NCBI GenBank assembly: GCA_024516035.1 | Contig: CM044958.1 | Span: 21,501,568 to 21,565,567 of the forward strand | DNA length: 64,000 nt | Origin: Bactericera cockerelli | Lineage: Eukaryota > Arthropoda > Insecta > Hemiptera > Triozidae | Reading direction: 5' to 3' | Part shown: positions 34,755-46,656 of the stretch, one piece after another | How the letters are laid out: every line of letters starts with the position of its first letter | How positions within the stretch are numbered: position 1 is the stretch's first letter | The notes under the pieces: generated by a model | What the model was told of the DNA's origin: nothing | What the model saw: the letters and a program-made list of their open reading frames with translations, nothing else | Databases searched by the model: none | Program-made: the position numbers and the translations under genes

Positions 34755-34966
34755 ATAATAATACTCTTTAGTGGAAGCTAACCACCAGACGAGGTTATTG
34801 CTCAAAGCATTTTCTACCACCTAACCCTCAGAGTCTTATTATTATGTGGTCACAAACTCCAATTCATGAGGAAAAATTCATGCCTTGGATGGGATTCGAA
34901 CCAACGGATTCCTACGTTACCTGGATTACCAGACCAGCGCGTTAGCCACTTGACTGTCAGTGACAA
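34755..34966 (-). repeat. tRNA-headed SINE, family SL
   Basis: Plus strand: tttagtggaagctaaccacc, then the B-box complement gggattcgaaccaacgg and the head complement ending ccactTGACTgtcagtg. Confidence 0.7.
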
Positions 34967-36539
34967 CTTTGATGATATATCTACAACTTCAATCTGGGCG
35001 AAGCTCCCAAGTATCTATGTAATTATCTACAAGTATGAATCTTTCTGAATAAGCATCTGAGGAACTGTACGATACTGATTTCCGTGTAAGATAAAACACT
35101 TTGTCGGAGAGCATCACTGGAGCGCCAAGATATCCAAAATATTTACGTCAGAGACACTCAGTGCATACTAATGAACCTGTCAATCAGTAGAACAGGTGTA
35201 GAAAAAACCGATGGGGTGATCTCGGAAATATGGGAACTTGGAATAAGTCTGTACGGCTGAGGAGGAAACCAATAGATTTATTCAATAATTGTCAAGCAAA
35301 TTGTTTGAACAGACTGAAGATGGGAGAGCAGCATGCTACCTTACCTAACGTTTGAGCCTGACCATTCAGAGAGGTAATGCAGCCAGCATTGCGGGCTCAT
35401 TCCCTCTCACAAGTTCTTTGAATGAAGTGTATGTCCTATAGATTATGTTGAAATATTTTTTTTTTTATATTTAATAAAATTAGATTCTGTACTCAGAAGG
35501 AGCGAGTTTCTCTCAAGGAGTTTCTTGAATTTTTTGATTTTCAAATTGATGTAATAGAATAATCGGGGCTCCTCTTGTAGGACTCCAACCAGTTTATAAG
35601 AATATAAATTAAGATATTGGGAAGATTAATCCCATTTGAAGCTGTAATAAAAAAACAAACAAACAAGTCTTAACAGTGCTTAATTAGACCGTCCGTGTCT
35701 GTCCAAGACAGAGAGTCGCCAACAGTTTTGAGAAAACTACCTTCCACAGATGTAGTTTTTGTATGCTTCTACATGACTATATAGAACAACTTGACACAAG
35801 AAATTTAGCTCGATGATAGGTTAACTTTAACATTTTTCAAACTCAATGAGAAACGTGGGGATTCGATCATCTAAACCCGGCAAGACTGACAAAAAAAGGA
35901 AAAATAATTAAAAAGAGTGAAAAAAAGTGAAGCCGGTAGAATCTGGTTTACATATTCAAACCCCGCGGGCGGTTGACTTCATAGCACGAGATGACGAACT
36001 TGTAGCCATGTTCTGAACCACAGTAGTTGAACCGAATCTAAAGATTCCACCAAGCACCAAGCGACATTCAAACAACCAAACGATAGATGAATCATCAAAC
36101 ACGACAACAGGTATTCTTGAAGATGACGTAAAGACTAGAGAACCCACGTACCTCATGGATCTCAGGGTACAGAACGAAATGAAGACCAAGTGATTCTCAA
36201 ACCCTAGTTCTGGGACCAACTAGAAAAGCGGGGAGGTTTTTAACGGGTTGAGCCGGCAGGAATGGTGCCACAGAAGGGCGAAACACTTCTCCCTGAGCCG
36301 TGACTCCAGCATATCCCCACACCTTCCTGGGGTTGAATCAGAAAGATTTTCCTCCCAACAAAAAAATTGTTCTCCAACTGCAAGAATTGTCTCAAAATTC
36401 TATGACTTTTCCAAATTTAGATAATAATATAAAAATATCGCCTTATTTATACTGCCCGATTAGGACTATTAAGCCCCATTATTCCAGCAGTAAGCTCAAG
36501 ACTCAAGACTCATTATTATGTGTAAAAATCTGGTGTAAA

Positions 36540-38706
36540 CATCACACGACTTTCCTTTCCTTCACCCCAAAAATCCTTTATGGCGCCTTTAAATTTCCTC
36601 TATGGTTCAACTCAGAATTAAAAGAAAAAACATTTCAAAAGAAAATAGCACACAAGAAATATAAACAGTCACGTGATCATACATATTATAATTTATTTTC
36701 TAGTTTAAGAAAAGAATGTGAAACTCTTGCTCAGTCACTTTATAATGAGTTCTCAAAGAAGCGCGAAAACCAACTACGAAAAAACCCCAAGTTATTTTGG
36801 GATTTTGTAGGAAACAAGAAAAAGAGTTCGGATCTTCCGACTTTCTTGTTTTTAAATGAAAAATCCTCCTCTGATCCTAAAGGAATAGCTGATTTGTTTG
36901 CTTCTAATTTCTCCTCAGTGTATTCCAAAGATGTACTTGTTCCTCCCGAGTATCACAGCCAACATTCCATATTTTTAGATTCCATTACTATAGAGGAGAA
37001 AGATGTTATCTTTAAGCTTAATAAGCTCAACGGGAGAGAGGGAAGTGGTGCTGATTGTTTGTCCCCTTTAATATTGAAAAAATGTTGCTCGGCGATCTCG
37101 CGACCTTTGACCCTTCTATTTAACACGTCTCTACGCTCAGGCATCTTCCCCGACAGGTGGAAGACAGCTCATATAACCCCAATTCATAAATCAGGTGAAA
37201 AATCGAACATAAAAAATTACCGGCCTGTGTCCATAATCTCAATTATTCCCAAAATCTTGGAAAGTTTAGTTTATGATAAAATCAATGAACCTCTTTGTTA
37301 TCTAGTTAACAACCATCAACATGGTTTTTTGAAAAATCGATCTACGTCAACTAACCTGGTATCTTTCTCTCATTTTATTTCATCTAACATAGAATCCAAA
37401 GGCCAAGTTGACGTTATATATACCGATTTTTCAAAAGCTTTCGACATTTTAAACCACAACCTGTTAATTTCAAAACTAAACAGTTTAGGTATCAAAAATA
37501 AGTTATTAGACTGGATGGCTAGTTTTCATGCCAACAGGACACAAATAGTAAAAATAGGCAACTATGAATCTGACCCCATTAACGTAACCTCAGGCTGTAT
37601 TCAAGGTGGGCACATGTCTGGCCTACTCTTTCTCCTATTCATAAACGATATAGCAACCATTTTCCCAAACATTCAATTTTGGATGTTTGCGGATGATTTA
37701 AAATTAGCAATGAGGGTTCAGGGGCCGCGAGACGCTGCAATAATACAAGAAGCTCTGTCCTGCCTCTCTCACTGGTGTTCATCCAATAGCATGGTTCTGA
37801 ATATTGATAAGTGCTCAGTCATGTCCTATCATAAAACAAAGTCTCCATTCATAGCTAGCTACCACATCAATGGTCGAGCGCTGACTAGACGTGAGTCTGT
37901 GCGGGACCTGGGCGTGACGTTTGTGAAAAACCTTACATTTGTTACTCATATCTCATGTGTACGTGAAAAAGCTCTCAAAATGCTTGGCTTTATCTATCGT
38001 AACACTAAGGAATTCTCAAGCGTTGCTACCCTAAAGGTCCTGTACTACGCCTACGTCCGGTCAGTACTCGAATATTGCTCTATCATTTGGACACCTCACT
38101 ATCAGTGTCATATTAAAGCTCTTGAAACTATTCAACATAAATTCTTATCAATGATTGCATTTAAAGCCAAAATCAAAATTGTTAACCATAACTATAACCC
38201 TATAGAAACTCAATTTAACATTCCCACCTTAGAAAATAGAAGACAACTAAATGACTTAATTTTTTTGCATAAACTACTAAATGGCACAACTTATTTACCA
38301 GAAATACTTGGAGCAATTAACCTGCGAGCTAATAGTAAAAATACCAGAAACAAAGATCTTTTTAGACTTGATCAATCCAGAACGAACAGTTCCCTGCACT
38401 CAACAGTCAATAGATTGCAAAGACTTGGGAACCTAGCCAGTGATAGGGGCATCGACTTCTTCTTCGACAAAGATTCTGCTCTGCGAACTCTAAGTAAGAG
38501 CCAGAATCTGCCACTAGATTTAAGTTAGGTTAATTATTTCTAGTTTATAACTTTTTTTTATATATAATGTAATATTGACAATTACCCGTCATTTTGTTTA
38601 ATTTTAATTTTATTTCAATTTATTTGTAATTTTTTGTACTGCTTTGCTTTTGTAAAATGGGAATTTCCCCCGTCGATTTAGTAAAATAAAAAAATAAAAA
38701 TAAATA
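36540..38706 (+). mobile_element. Non-LTR retrotransposon (jockey/CR1-like) LINE 1, 5'-truncated, reverse transcriptase intact in frame
   Basis: One open frame runs to 38528. It begins with the end of the endonuclease-RT linker (FKFPLWFNSELKEKTFQKK), then the RT domain: motif A YTDFSKAFD, motif B region SGCIQGGHMSGLLF and motif C FADD. Thumb and C-terminal parts follow (VLEYCSIIWTPHYQCHIKAL). The catalytic Asp residues are present. The endonuclease domain is missing; upstream sequence 36423-36522 is a piece of the SC SINE that happens to extend the frame back to 36300. The 3' end is AT-rich with aataaaaaaataaaaataaa near 38690. It sits in GPCR intron 4. Confidence 0.9.
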
Positions 38707-39164
38707 ATTATAAGGAATTGGAACAGGACCAAAAGCCACTGGTGACTCAAAGGTAACATTTAGCTAAAAATCAATATCAAATTCGTAATCAGCACCTCAA
38801 AATCATTGGATTTGATATGTCACAACCCCCATCTACGATAAATAATAAAAAAGTTAATCAAAGCGGGTCCCCCCCAAAATACCGGTAAATTGGGGCCGAG
38901 GTCCAAAAAGTTCAAGATATCAAAAAAATGATCAGAAGAGACCCCTATTATTTTTTTAATCTAAGACATAATTGTTCTCTAATATTTTTTTGTATCTTTA
39001 ACCAATTCAAAGAAGCGGCACTTGCGGCCAATATTTGCGGTCCTGCGGCCGCAGTCTGCGGCCGATTGCAACCAAAAGTTTCGTGGTTCGTCTGGTGTAT
39101 AATTACAATTAGCATACCAAATTTCAAGTCTCTAGCTCTTACCGTTCTCGAGATATCCTGTTTA

Positions 39165-39167
39165 CAC

Positions 39168-39229
<62 letters not shown>

Positions 39230-39230
39230 G
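39165..39230 (+). repeat. (ACAG)n microsatellite
   Basis: Uninterrupted cagacagacaga repeats. Confidence 0.95.
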
Positions 39231-39357
39231 CACGGACCAATGGCTGAAAACAACTTTTTTGGTATCCTGAGGCTATAATTCGTCCAGAAATGTGAAAAAC
39301 TGGGTAGGTCAAATTTTCGACGAATACAATACTTTCCTTATTATAGGATAAGGAAAG

Positions 39358-39471
39358 TAAAAATCCCAAAAGGGAGGATAACTTGTCATGTCCCGGCTGG
39401 GTTTCGAACCCGCGACCTCTGGAATCTCTGGATTCACAGAGTGCCGCCTTTACCACTGAGCTACCGGGAGA
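39358..39471 (-). repeat. tRNA-headed SINE, family SC, partial
   Basis: B-box complement gggtttcgaacccgcgacct, then the A-box complement ctgagctaccggga. Confidence 0.7.
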
Positions 39472-41124
39472 TAGTGCGACATGGGATTGTATAACACGCT
39501 AGATGCCACATGGCCATATACGACAAGTTGATAAGTTAATAATGTGTAGATAGTAGTGAACACTTAAACAGTCATGAATTGGCTACTTTGACCTCAGGTT
39601 GCTGAGGTCAAAAACAATGAGCAGATTATATGCATACGGCGTGTTCTTGTCGACATAGCTATCGCCGCGGATATAGTTATGGTCTGTAGCCGACTGTTTA
39701 CTTTTCGTGTTCGGTAATATTGCCATCATTCATTGATGGTATCCAGAAGCGGCCAGTGGGAAAATGTTTAGGGGGTGCTGCAGCATATACCGAACTAAAA
39801 TGGGATTCATAGAGTTACTTTATCAGTATCTAAAGAGTTTATTCTGGTTGGGGGACTATAAACAGGAAGTAGACCAGCATTGACTTTGTTCTTGGGGCCC
39901 TTGTCAATTATTAGCCTCCTTGTAGACATTGATAGAAGTGCTGAGTCATTTCTCCACTATCTGGCTACCATCGTTCACGATGACGGAACCCTATGATGAT
40001 GATGAAAGAGTTTGAGTTTTTTTACCATGCCAATCACAATGATTATGCATTAAATAATCTAGAAATGTGTGATCGTCTTAGTTGTGTACGAGCCAGGACT
40101 TGAGACAGTCTTCTCTTTTTCTTTTTCGTCTGGGAGTACGCGCCTGCTGGTATCATAAACCACTTCCGCTTGTACAAACATAAAGAATTAATTGGTTCGT
40201 GGAACCAACACATTATCATTGGCTTGGCCTTAGCCACATAGTGATGATACCCGGGCCGACATGACATTTAGCATACCAGTGTTAGCTAGACCATTACAAT
40301 AACAAGCAAATTATCTCCGATTTACCAATACATTATGGTCAGAGCGTGGAGCCTAGCTATCTAGGTATAGTGCGGGTTAGCTACCGACCTCAGCAACTTG
40401 ACCGATAAGGCGGCGGACTTGTAACCTGAAGGTCGGAGGTTCCAGTCCCAAATTAAGCAAAAATTTAATTTGAGTAATTGTGATATTCTGATTACTTTTT
40501 AGGTAACATGAGTGGGTACTTGAGAGTTCCAATCCCCCTAAATATATGTATTTTTCCTCATTTATTTTGAAAATTTACTCTTGTGACAATAATAATACTC
40601 TTTAGTGGGTAATAACTAGGCGAGGTTAATACTTAAAGCATTTTCTACCACCCAACCCTTAGATTCTTGTTAATAATCGCCCAGAAAATAACTACTGGAT
40701 TAAAAGGACTCGTAAGTTTCATTCAGGCAGCATAAAATGAAATCGAGGGTGGAATTAAATAACGTTTTTGTAATACCTCTGTTGTGCATATTGTCTTAAG
40801 CTGTATTTTTCTTTCTTATAACCATTTTTCTTTTGGAAGAGGAAAAATCTTCTTCCAGTTTGGTCAACCAAAATGGATTTATAAAATTCTTGCTTCCATT
40901 TCTTTTATAGGTTAAGTCCTTTGTTTATCTTTAAAAGTACCGAGACGCATTTTTCTTTCATGAATGGTGGGGAAGCTAAAACTTGGAAGAAAATGGAAAT
41001 ATTTGGAAATACCGAATTTGGAGAAAAAAAATTATCCAAAAGAAAAAAAAAACGGCTTTAGATAGGACAAAACTAATGCTAAGTCATGACTTAAGTTCTC
41101 CATATTAATTTTATACCTCAGGAC

Positions 41125-41265
41125 ACCGACCTCAGTAGCATGATCGAGAAGGCGGCGGACTTGTAACTTGGAGGTCGGTGGTTCAAGTCCAGGTTTCAGC
41201 GTAGATTTTAGTTAAGTGAGTTTGAGTAGTTGTGATATCACGAAAGTGATGAACACAAATATGAT
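41125..41265 (+). repeat. tRNA-Thr-like SINE (ST)
   Basis: Head accgacctcagtagcatgat with TGT in the anticodon position (ggacttgtaac), B box ggtggttcaagtcc and tail gatatcacgaaagtgatg. It ends about 140 bp before GPCR exon 5. Confidence 0.8.
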
Positions 41266-41404
41266 ATTTTTTTCTTTGAATTTGATATTTGCCAAAGTAG
41301 ATTCGAACCCCTAGACCTAGACCCTAGAGTCCCTAGACAGTAAACTGATGATGTCTCACTGTGTCATAGTACCATAGGTATACGTTGTTTTACTTTTTTT
41401 TCAG

Positions 41405-41637
41405 GACTCGCAACGTATTCCTGAGGATAACGGACGGTCGCAAGTACTTCTACTACTCATGCTATGTCTGGGCTAGCACCTTCTGCATGTCCTTCATGGC
41501 TGTGTTCTCGCACTTCCTATTGGACGCCGAGGTGCAGGAGTCGTCGGCTGTGCACCTTCTGAGTACTACCCCCCCGGAGCCTTCCCATTCCAGTTGGGCT
41601 CTCCTCCATCCGCCCTCCCAGTGCAACAGAATCATGG
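41405..41637 (+). CDS. mthl5: Mth-like GPCR exon 5: TM4 and extracellular loop 2
   Basis: Acceptor ttttttcag just before 41405; one base completes Arg. It encodes TRNVFLRITDGRKYFYYSCY, TM4 (VWASTFCMSFMAVFSHFLL) and a long loop (AEVQESSAVHLLSTTPPEPS, then SQCNRIM). Ends with one base of Gly; donor GTAGGT at 41638 (non-consensus at +4). The long second extracellular loop with one Cys fits the family. Confidence 0.88.
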
Positions 41638-41681
41638 GTAGGTTTTGAGGATTACATGTATTTCATTTACTTTCCTTATCC

Positions 41682-41824
41682 ACCGACCTCAGTAACTCAA
41701 TTGATAAGGCGGCGGACTTGTAACATGGAGGTCGGTGGTTCGAGTCCCAAGTTAAACATAAATTTAGTAAGGTGAGTTTGATTAATTGTGACATCACATC
41801 GTGATTAGCACAAATATGATAACT
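41682..41824 (+). repeat. tRNA-Thr-like SINE (ST) with 13-bp target duplication
   Basis: actttccttatcc occurs at 41669-41681 and 41825-41837. It starts 44 bp after the exon 5 donor. Confidence 0.88.
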
Positions 41825-42167
41825 ACTTTCCTTATCCTATGAGGCAATTATTTTTTTAATCGAGTCAATTTTATGGTTTTACTTATGTGAAAAAATATTC
41901 CAGATTTTACATTCTTCCTGGGGGTCTTTCCTAAAAATTTTAGATGTATGTTTTAAACTCCATTTACTTCAAACTACTTGAAATTCCCAACCTCATAATA
42001 AACTCACCCCGCCTGGCGTGGACTGGAAATATCCAGCATCGCGAGTAACCATCTTAACCTCTTCCGGTAAAGATTTATAAAACTGTTTTTTCCCCTCTCC
42101 TTTAGAAACAAATAAGCAAAAAACAGTCAAACCTGGGTCCAAGAGAGCAATTTCTATGCCCAATTTA

Positions 42168-42376
42168 TAATAATACTTTTTAGTGGAATGTAACCACCTG
42201 GCGAAGTTGACGCTTAAAGCGTTTTCTACCACCCAGCCCTCAGAGTCTTATTATTATGTGGTCACAAACTCAAATTAATGAGGAAAAATTCATGCACTGG
42301 GTGGGATTCGAAGCAACGGATCCCTAAGCTACCTGGATTACCAGACTAGCGCGTTAACCACTTGACCACCAGTGCT
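42168..42376 (-). repeat. tRNA-headed SINE, family SL, near full length
   Basis: Minus-strand head gcactggtggtcaagtggtt, B-box region gcttcgaatcccacccagtg, and a body with aagactctgagggctgggtg. Confidence 0.75.
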
Positions 42377-42722
42377 TGAGTCTCTATAAGGGAAAATAAC
42401 CTCAGAAATTAAGCAAAAAAATTCCGGTCCCTTGAGTTCTCTATCGATAAGTGACACCAAGGTTTAGGCTGGTATGCAGAGACGATTTTGCAATTCCTAT
42501 AGGGTTCACTGTAGGGTGGTCCCGAGCTTGCTATAGGGAATACTTCGACCCAGACAATTATTTATTAAAGAAACATCTGAATGCACATACGCACAGACGC
42601 TTTAAACAAACGTATCTGGATATCAAAATCAGCTGAAGGGACAAAAAATGACCCAGGCATCTTTACAGTGAGGACTCTGCATACAACCCTTAAACTTTTG
42701 CTTTGGCTTCCGTCTTCCCCAG

Positions 42723-42858
42723 GATGGTTGGGCATCTCCATCTTCTTCATCTCGGTGGGTTCGATTCTTCTAGTCAACACGTTTTTCTACCTCACCACAG
42801 CGCAGAAGATCAGCCGCATGTCTGTGTACGGGCGGATTCATCACAAGATGAGATACAC
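42723..42858 (+). CDS. mthl5: Mth-like GPCR exon 6: TM5
   Basis: Acceptor cttccccag just before 42723. Two bases complete Gly, then WLGISIFFISVGSILLVNTF, FYLTTAQKISRMSVYGRIHH and KMRY plus two bases of Thr. It encodes TM5 and the start of the third cytoplasmic loop (basic). Donor GTGAGT at 42859. Confidence 0.9.
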
Positions 42859-42892
42859 GTGAGTCAGACTTTAGAAAAGTCTTTTTAAAAAA

Positions 42893-43022
42893 ACTCAGCA
42901 GCTTGATCGACAAGGCGGCGGACTCGTAACCTGGAGGTCGGTGGTTCAAGTCCCGGTTTCTGCGTGGATTTAGTAAAGCGAGTAGTTGTGATATCACGAA
43001 AGTGATTAACACAAATATGATA
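42893..43022 (+). repeat. tRNA-Thr-like SINE (ST)
   Basis: 34 bp after the exon 6 donor; 5' end slightly truncated. B box ggtggttcaagtcccgg, tail gatatcacgaaagtgatt. Confidence 0.8.
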
Positions 43023-43480
43023 AATTTATACGTTTTACTTATTCCATATTCTTCTCATTTTACATAATATATGTATTTATGTTTTATTTTACAGTGGGCT
43101 TGATCCGTAAATATACGATTACAATATGATAACTTTAATTTAACTTTATTCTGTCGGGTGTGTTGGCATATAGGACTAAAGAAACCCTTCTTTGCTTTAA
43201 AGTCTAGAGTAGAGTGCTTTTGCTAGTAGAATAAAATACAATACCGTAGTCTCTGTTTTTCTTGTGAAAAAGAGACTAAACACACGCTGGAAGAGACTTG
43301 TATTTTTCACTTTGCCTTTTCCTGAACCTACTTGCGGTTGGCATTGGTCAACCTCTTCCTTATAGGTTAGGTTGTTTGGTTCTGGCACTCCTACTTTGCC
43401 TTTTTACGGTTGGATGCCTTTCGAAGCCACGACCTATTGATTACCAATGAGACGCCTTGACCACTGAGATATATTCCATT

Positions 43481-43620
43481 CCACCGACCACAGTCGCTTG
43501 ATTGATAAGGCGGCGGACTGGTGGTCGGTGGTTCAAGTCCCGGTTTCAGTGTATATTTAGTCAAGCGAGTTTGAATTGTTGTGATATCACGAAAGTGATT
43601 TACACAAATATGGTAACTTC
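43481..43620 (+). repeat. tRNA-Thr-like SINE (ST), head with deletion
   Basis: ccaccgaccacagtcgcttg; part of the anticodon arm is deleted (ggactggtggtcggtggttc). In GPCR intron 6. Confidence 0.75.
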
Positions 43621-43775
43621 TAAATTTTTAAGTAACTTTACTAAATATTTGCTGAACTTGGGACTTTATGACTCCCGAAAAGTACAAATGTACTTAGCGG
43701 AACTTTTTAACAATGATGATTATTGAAAACCGAATAAATTTATTATTATTATTATATTTATATTTCATGCCACAG

Positions 43776-44049
43776 GTTTGAAATGTACGTCAAGATCCTG
43801 GGCGCAATGTCCCTCTGGTGGCTCTCTCTCATCCTCGCCTGGGCTCCCTACAGTGCGCTATGCTACTTCTACATTCTGACCAGTGCGCTACAGGCCATCT
43901 GCCTCTTCTACGTGTGCGTGTTGGGCTGCAAGCGGGTGCGCTACCTCATTAGAACCTCGAGTCTGTTTTCCTGGTGCCAGCGCGGAGTCGAACCCGGACC
44001 CTCGGAGTGGGGCGAGGAACTGTCGTCCATCAATATCAACTACTACTAG
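43776..44049 (+). CDS. mthl5: Mth-like GPCR exon 7: TM6, TM7 and C-terminal tail
   Basis: Acceptor atgccacag just before 43776. One base completes Thr. It encodes FEMYVKILGAMSLWWLSLIL (TM6), then ALCYFYILTSALQAICLFYV (TM7) and a cytoplasmic tail CKRVRYLIRTSSLFSWCQRG…SSININYY, stop TAG at 44047-44049. The WWLSLILAW motif is typical of TM6 in Mth receptors. Confidence 0.9.
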
Positions 44050-44053
44050 ACCA

Positions 44054-44201
44054 GAACCGACCTCAGTAGCTTGATCGATAAGGCGGCGGACTTGTAACCT
44101 GGAGGTCGGTGGTTCAAGTCCGGGATTCAGCGTAGATTTAGTAAAGCGAGTTTGAGTAGATGTGATATCACGAAGGTGATTAACACAAATATGAAAACTT
44201 A
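44054..44201 (+). repeat. tRNA-Thr-like SINE (ST) inserted at the GPCR stop codon
   Basis: Target duplication actactagaccag at 44041-44053 (contains the TAG stop) and again at about 44202-44214. It therefore forms the beginning of the 3' UTR. Confidence 0.88.
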
Positions 44202-44424
44202 CTACTAGACCAGTGTCAACTACTTGCAGGGTGGCATGTTTCATTCGGAGTTTACTACTTGCGTAAATTCCGTGATGTACAGCAATGCCTCGCGTGTTGA
44301 GAAAATTAAGTACAGGGCCATGTCTCCTTACGCAACTAGTATACAGACGTTTCATTAATCGCTGGACCAGCATTTTACTCCTGAAAACTTCTATTTTATT
44401 AAAAATCGGAAGATTTTTTTTATG

Positions 44425-45090
44425 AGTGTTTCACAGCCTTTTTTATTTGGTAGTAATGAAACAGGAGCTACTGTAGACGCTCCTCCGTCTTGTGTAGCTT
44501 GCCCATCCCGTAGTATGCCTCCCTCTGATGGGCGAGAATGAGACAGTACTACAGTTTTTATACTCTGTTTTTTATACTTTTAGATTTTAAAGAACAATCC
44601 TTCATAAATCAAAATTTTGTACTTAATATAATTCCTACTCTATGTCCTGTTTCCTTAATAATAATAATAAAAATACAAAAAAAAATTCGTTTTCTTATAA
44701 CAGATAGATACAAAACCTAAGTTTTTCAAGAGGTTACGACAAGTCAAGAGATGTGACTTCTTTTTTAAATATGAATTTAAATTAATCAATAAGGCAAAGG
44801 CAGGCTTGTAACCTGGAGGTCGGTGGTTCAAGTCTTGTAAGTAGTGTTTTTTTTTATAATGTGAAACAAAACGAATAACAAACACAATATAATATTATAT
44901 CAGCCACAGCAAGCATTTGATAAATGCAGTAGACTTTGCATAAGGGAATAACCGACCTCAGTAGCTCGATCAATAAGGCGGCGGACTTGTAACCTGGAGG
45001 TCGGTAGTTCAAGTCTCGGATTCAGCGTTGATTTGGTAAAGCGAGTTTGACTAGTTGTGATTATCACGAAAGTGATTCACACAAAATATT
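44425..45090. repeat. SINE cluster after the GPCR
   Basis: 44425-44533 is a reverse SX piece, 44782-44842 a truncated ST and 44951-45090 a plus-strand ST (head accgacctcagtagctcgat, tail tatcacgaaagtgattcaca). Confidence 0.7.
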
Positions 45091-45907
45091 AGTTTTTCTC
45101 ACTTTTACAAGGGAATTGTGGTTCATATAAAAATCATTTGAGTTCATCCACTAAGTTCATATTAACGACAATTACGAAAATTGTAACGAACAAACGGAAT
45201 CAGCACAGTTCCAATGAAAAGTATATTTTACGCTCATCATAGTCATCATCATCATTGAATTGCATCATCGTGTTTGATGATGGTCACCAAACTCGATATC
45301 TCCATCAAGTTTATACAAGGAGGCTAATATCTAACAAGGGCCTCCAGAACTAAGTTAATGAAAGTCTGATGTTTCCACTTCTATACCTACTCACTATGCT
45401 CAAGGTGGGTAGTAAGCAAAGCTATAGTGCAAAAGTGAAAAATACAGACTTAATGTTTTCAGTATGCTTCTACACAATCAGCTCAGGTGGGCTAGAGCCA
45501 TGGAGATGCCAGTCTACAAATACAAGTTTATAATATCCTGTTTATTAGGTACTGCAACAGTTTTGCTGTTAAGCACAATAATTCTCGCATCGCCAGCTTG
45601 TGCCCCGTCGAATATTTTGCATCACTTCAAAAATCACTTAGAGATGTTATTATTGTTGTTTTTTATAAATCAAAATATGCTAGAAAAAAGTTGTTGAGGA
45701 CCAAGACATGGAGAAATTGTAAATAACTAAATGAGTGAAATGATTATTTTCCCCACTGTAAATAACGTACTTTAACATTCTGTTGTAAATAAAAATAAAC
45801 AATCATGATCACTTTCTTTGTATGTTCATTTTTAGTCTTATTTCAACTCTTAGTTAGATAGATGATGACGTCTTCATTTCACAGACAAACATACACTCAC
45901 ACACTCA

Positions 45908-45917
<10 letters not shown>

Positions 45918-45962
<45 letters not shown>

Positions 45963-45981
45963 ACTCTCACTGTCACTCTCA

Positions 45982-46012
<31 letters not shown>
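45918..46012 (+). repeat. (TC)n/(CA)n compound microsatellite
   Basis: Long tc run, then cactctcactc, then ca repeats. Confidence 0.95.
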
Positions 46013-46579
46013 GGCACACACCTAAAACCAACCGCCACTATTGTTTTCAGTATCAACAATGCATTTAGTATTACTTACCAAATTTGTCAGACAAAAAGAT
46101 AAAAATCTAGTTATTAACTCAATATCTAGTTATTAATTTATAGGTATACACCAGTTATTGCTGATATATCATTCCAAAGCAAATATACATGAATTACTGA
46201 GAATAAAATAAAACAAAACCAATTGCTGTACCCTTAACAGGGTCGACGTTAGGAAGGTCATCAAGCCGTAAAATGTAGAATAGGAGTGGCAAAACTGACC
46301 ATGAGGAAGAGGTTGATTCATGCCGGCAGCAAGAAAGTTTGGGAAAAGACAAAGTGAAAGAAAAAGAAGAAGGTCATCATATTTGTGCCAATTCGAGCTT
46401 CAGAACCATTGCAAAAACATTCTCGCTTTGAGTTGATAGTTCGTCACGACATATTTCGAGAAAAATATGTCATTCAGGTCAAAAAACGTAAATACTTTTT
46501 GTTGTCCATTTTATGTCCTTACTCGACGTAGCTCAAGAAAGGCTCATCAGAATTTCGCGATTGATATCTCAAATGAAAA

Positions 46580-46656
46580 CTTGAACCCTTGCTTAAATTT
46601 TTCTCAAAAAGAGAAAAAAAAAAAAAATTGAGAAAAAATTTAAGCAAGGGTTCAAG
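46580..46656. repeat. 27-bp inverted repeat hairpin
   Basis: cttgaacccttgcttaaatt… (46580-46606) pairs with its complement at 46629-46656 (one extra A) around an A-rich loop. It is flanked by imperfect direct repeats of about 100 bp. Confidence 0.75.

Larger units (their letters stand above)
38707..41400. other. Rest of GPCR intron 4: simple repeats and SINE pieces
   Basis: 39165-39230 is an (acag)n microsatellite, 39358-39471 a reverse SC SINE, 40383-40500 a plus-strand ST SINE, 40590-40675 an SL fragment and 41125-41265 an ST SINE. No exon was seen. Confidence 0.6.
17613..44049 (+). other. mthl5: Methuselah-like GPCR gene (mthl5-like), 7 exons, nested antisense between AQR exons
   Basis: Seven exons (17613-17829, 19546-19772, 29008-29308, 30560-30638, 41405-41637, 42723-42858, 43776-44049) total 1467 nt and read 488 codons plus stop, with every GT-AG junction in frame. 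The product has a signal peptide, a Cys-containing ectodomain, seven hydrophobic segments and a short cytoplasmic tail, which is the secretin-like (class B) Methuselah architecture. The length and ectodomain (KCCGRNEIMLDRRC, DETYYDFPQGHYC) best fit the Mth-like 5 subgroup. In Drosophila mthl5 has been linked to heart morphogenesis through G protein signalling; that role here is inference. The gene occupies the interval where AQR exons are missing. The assignment to the Mth family is firm, to the mthl5 subgroup moderate. Confidence 0.88.

Noticed and set aside
36300..38528. Viral polymerase
   Set aside because: The motifs (FSKAFD, FADD) and neighbouring endonuclease-linker sequence are those of non-LTR retrotransposons, not of a virus.
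44054..44125. tRNA-Thr(TGT) gene (also at 41125, 41682, 44951)
   Set aside because: The heads look like tRNA but are followed by a common SINE body and tail with target duplications; several lack full arm pairing.
45464..45697. 77-codon frame with a hydrophobic start after a cag
   Set aside because: Could mimic an exon, but there is no conservation signal, the base composition is AT-rich and no partner exon was found.
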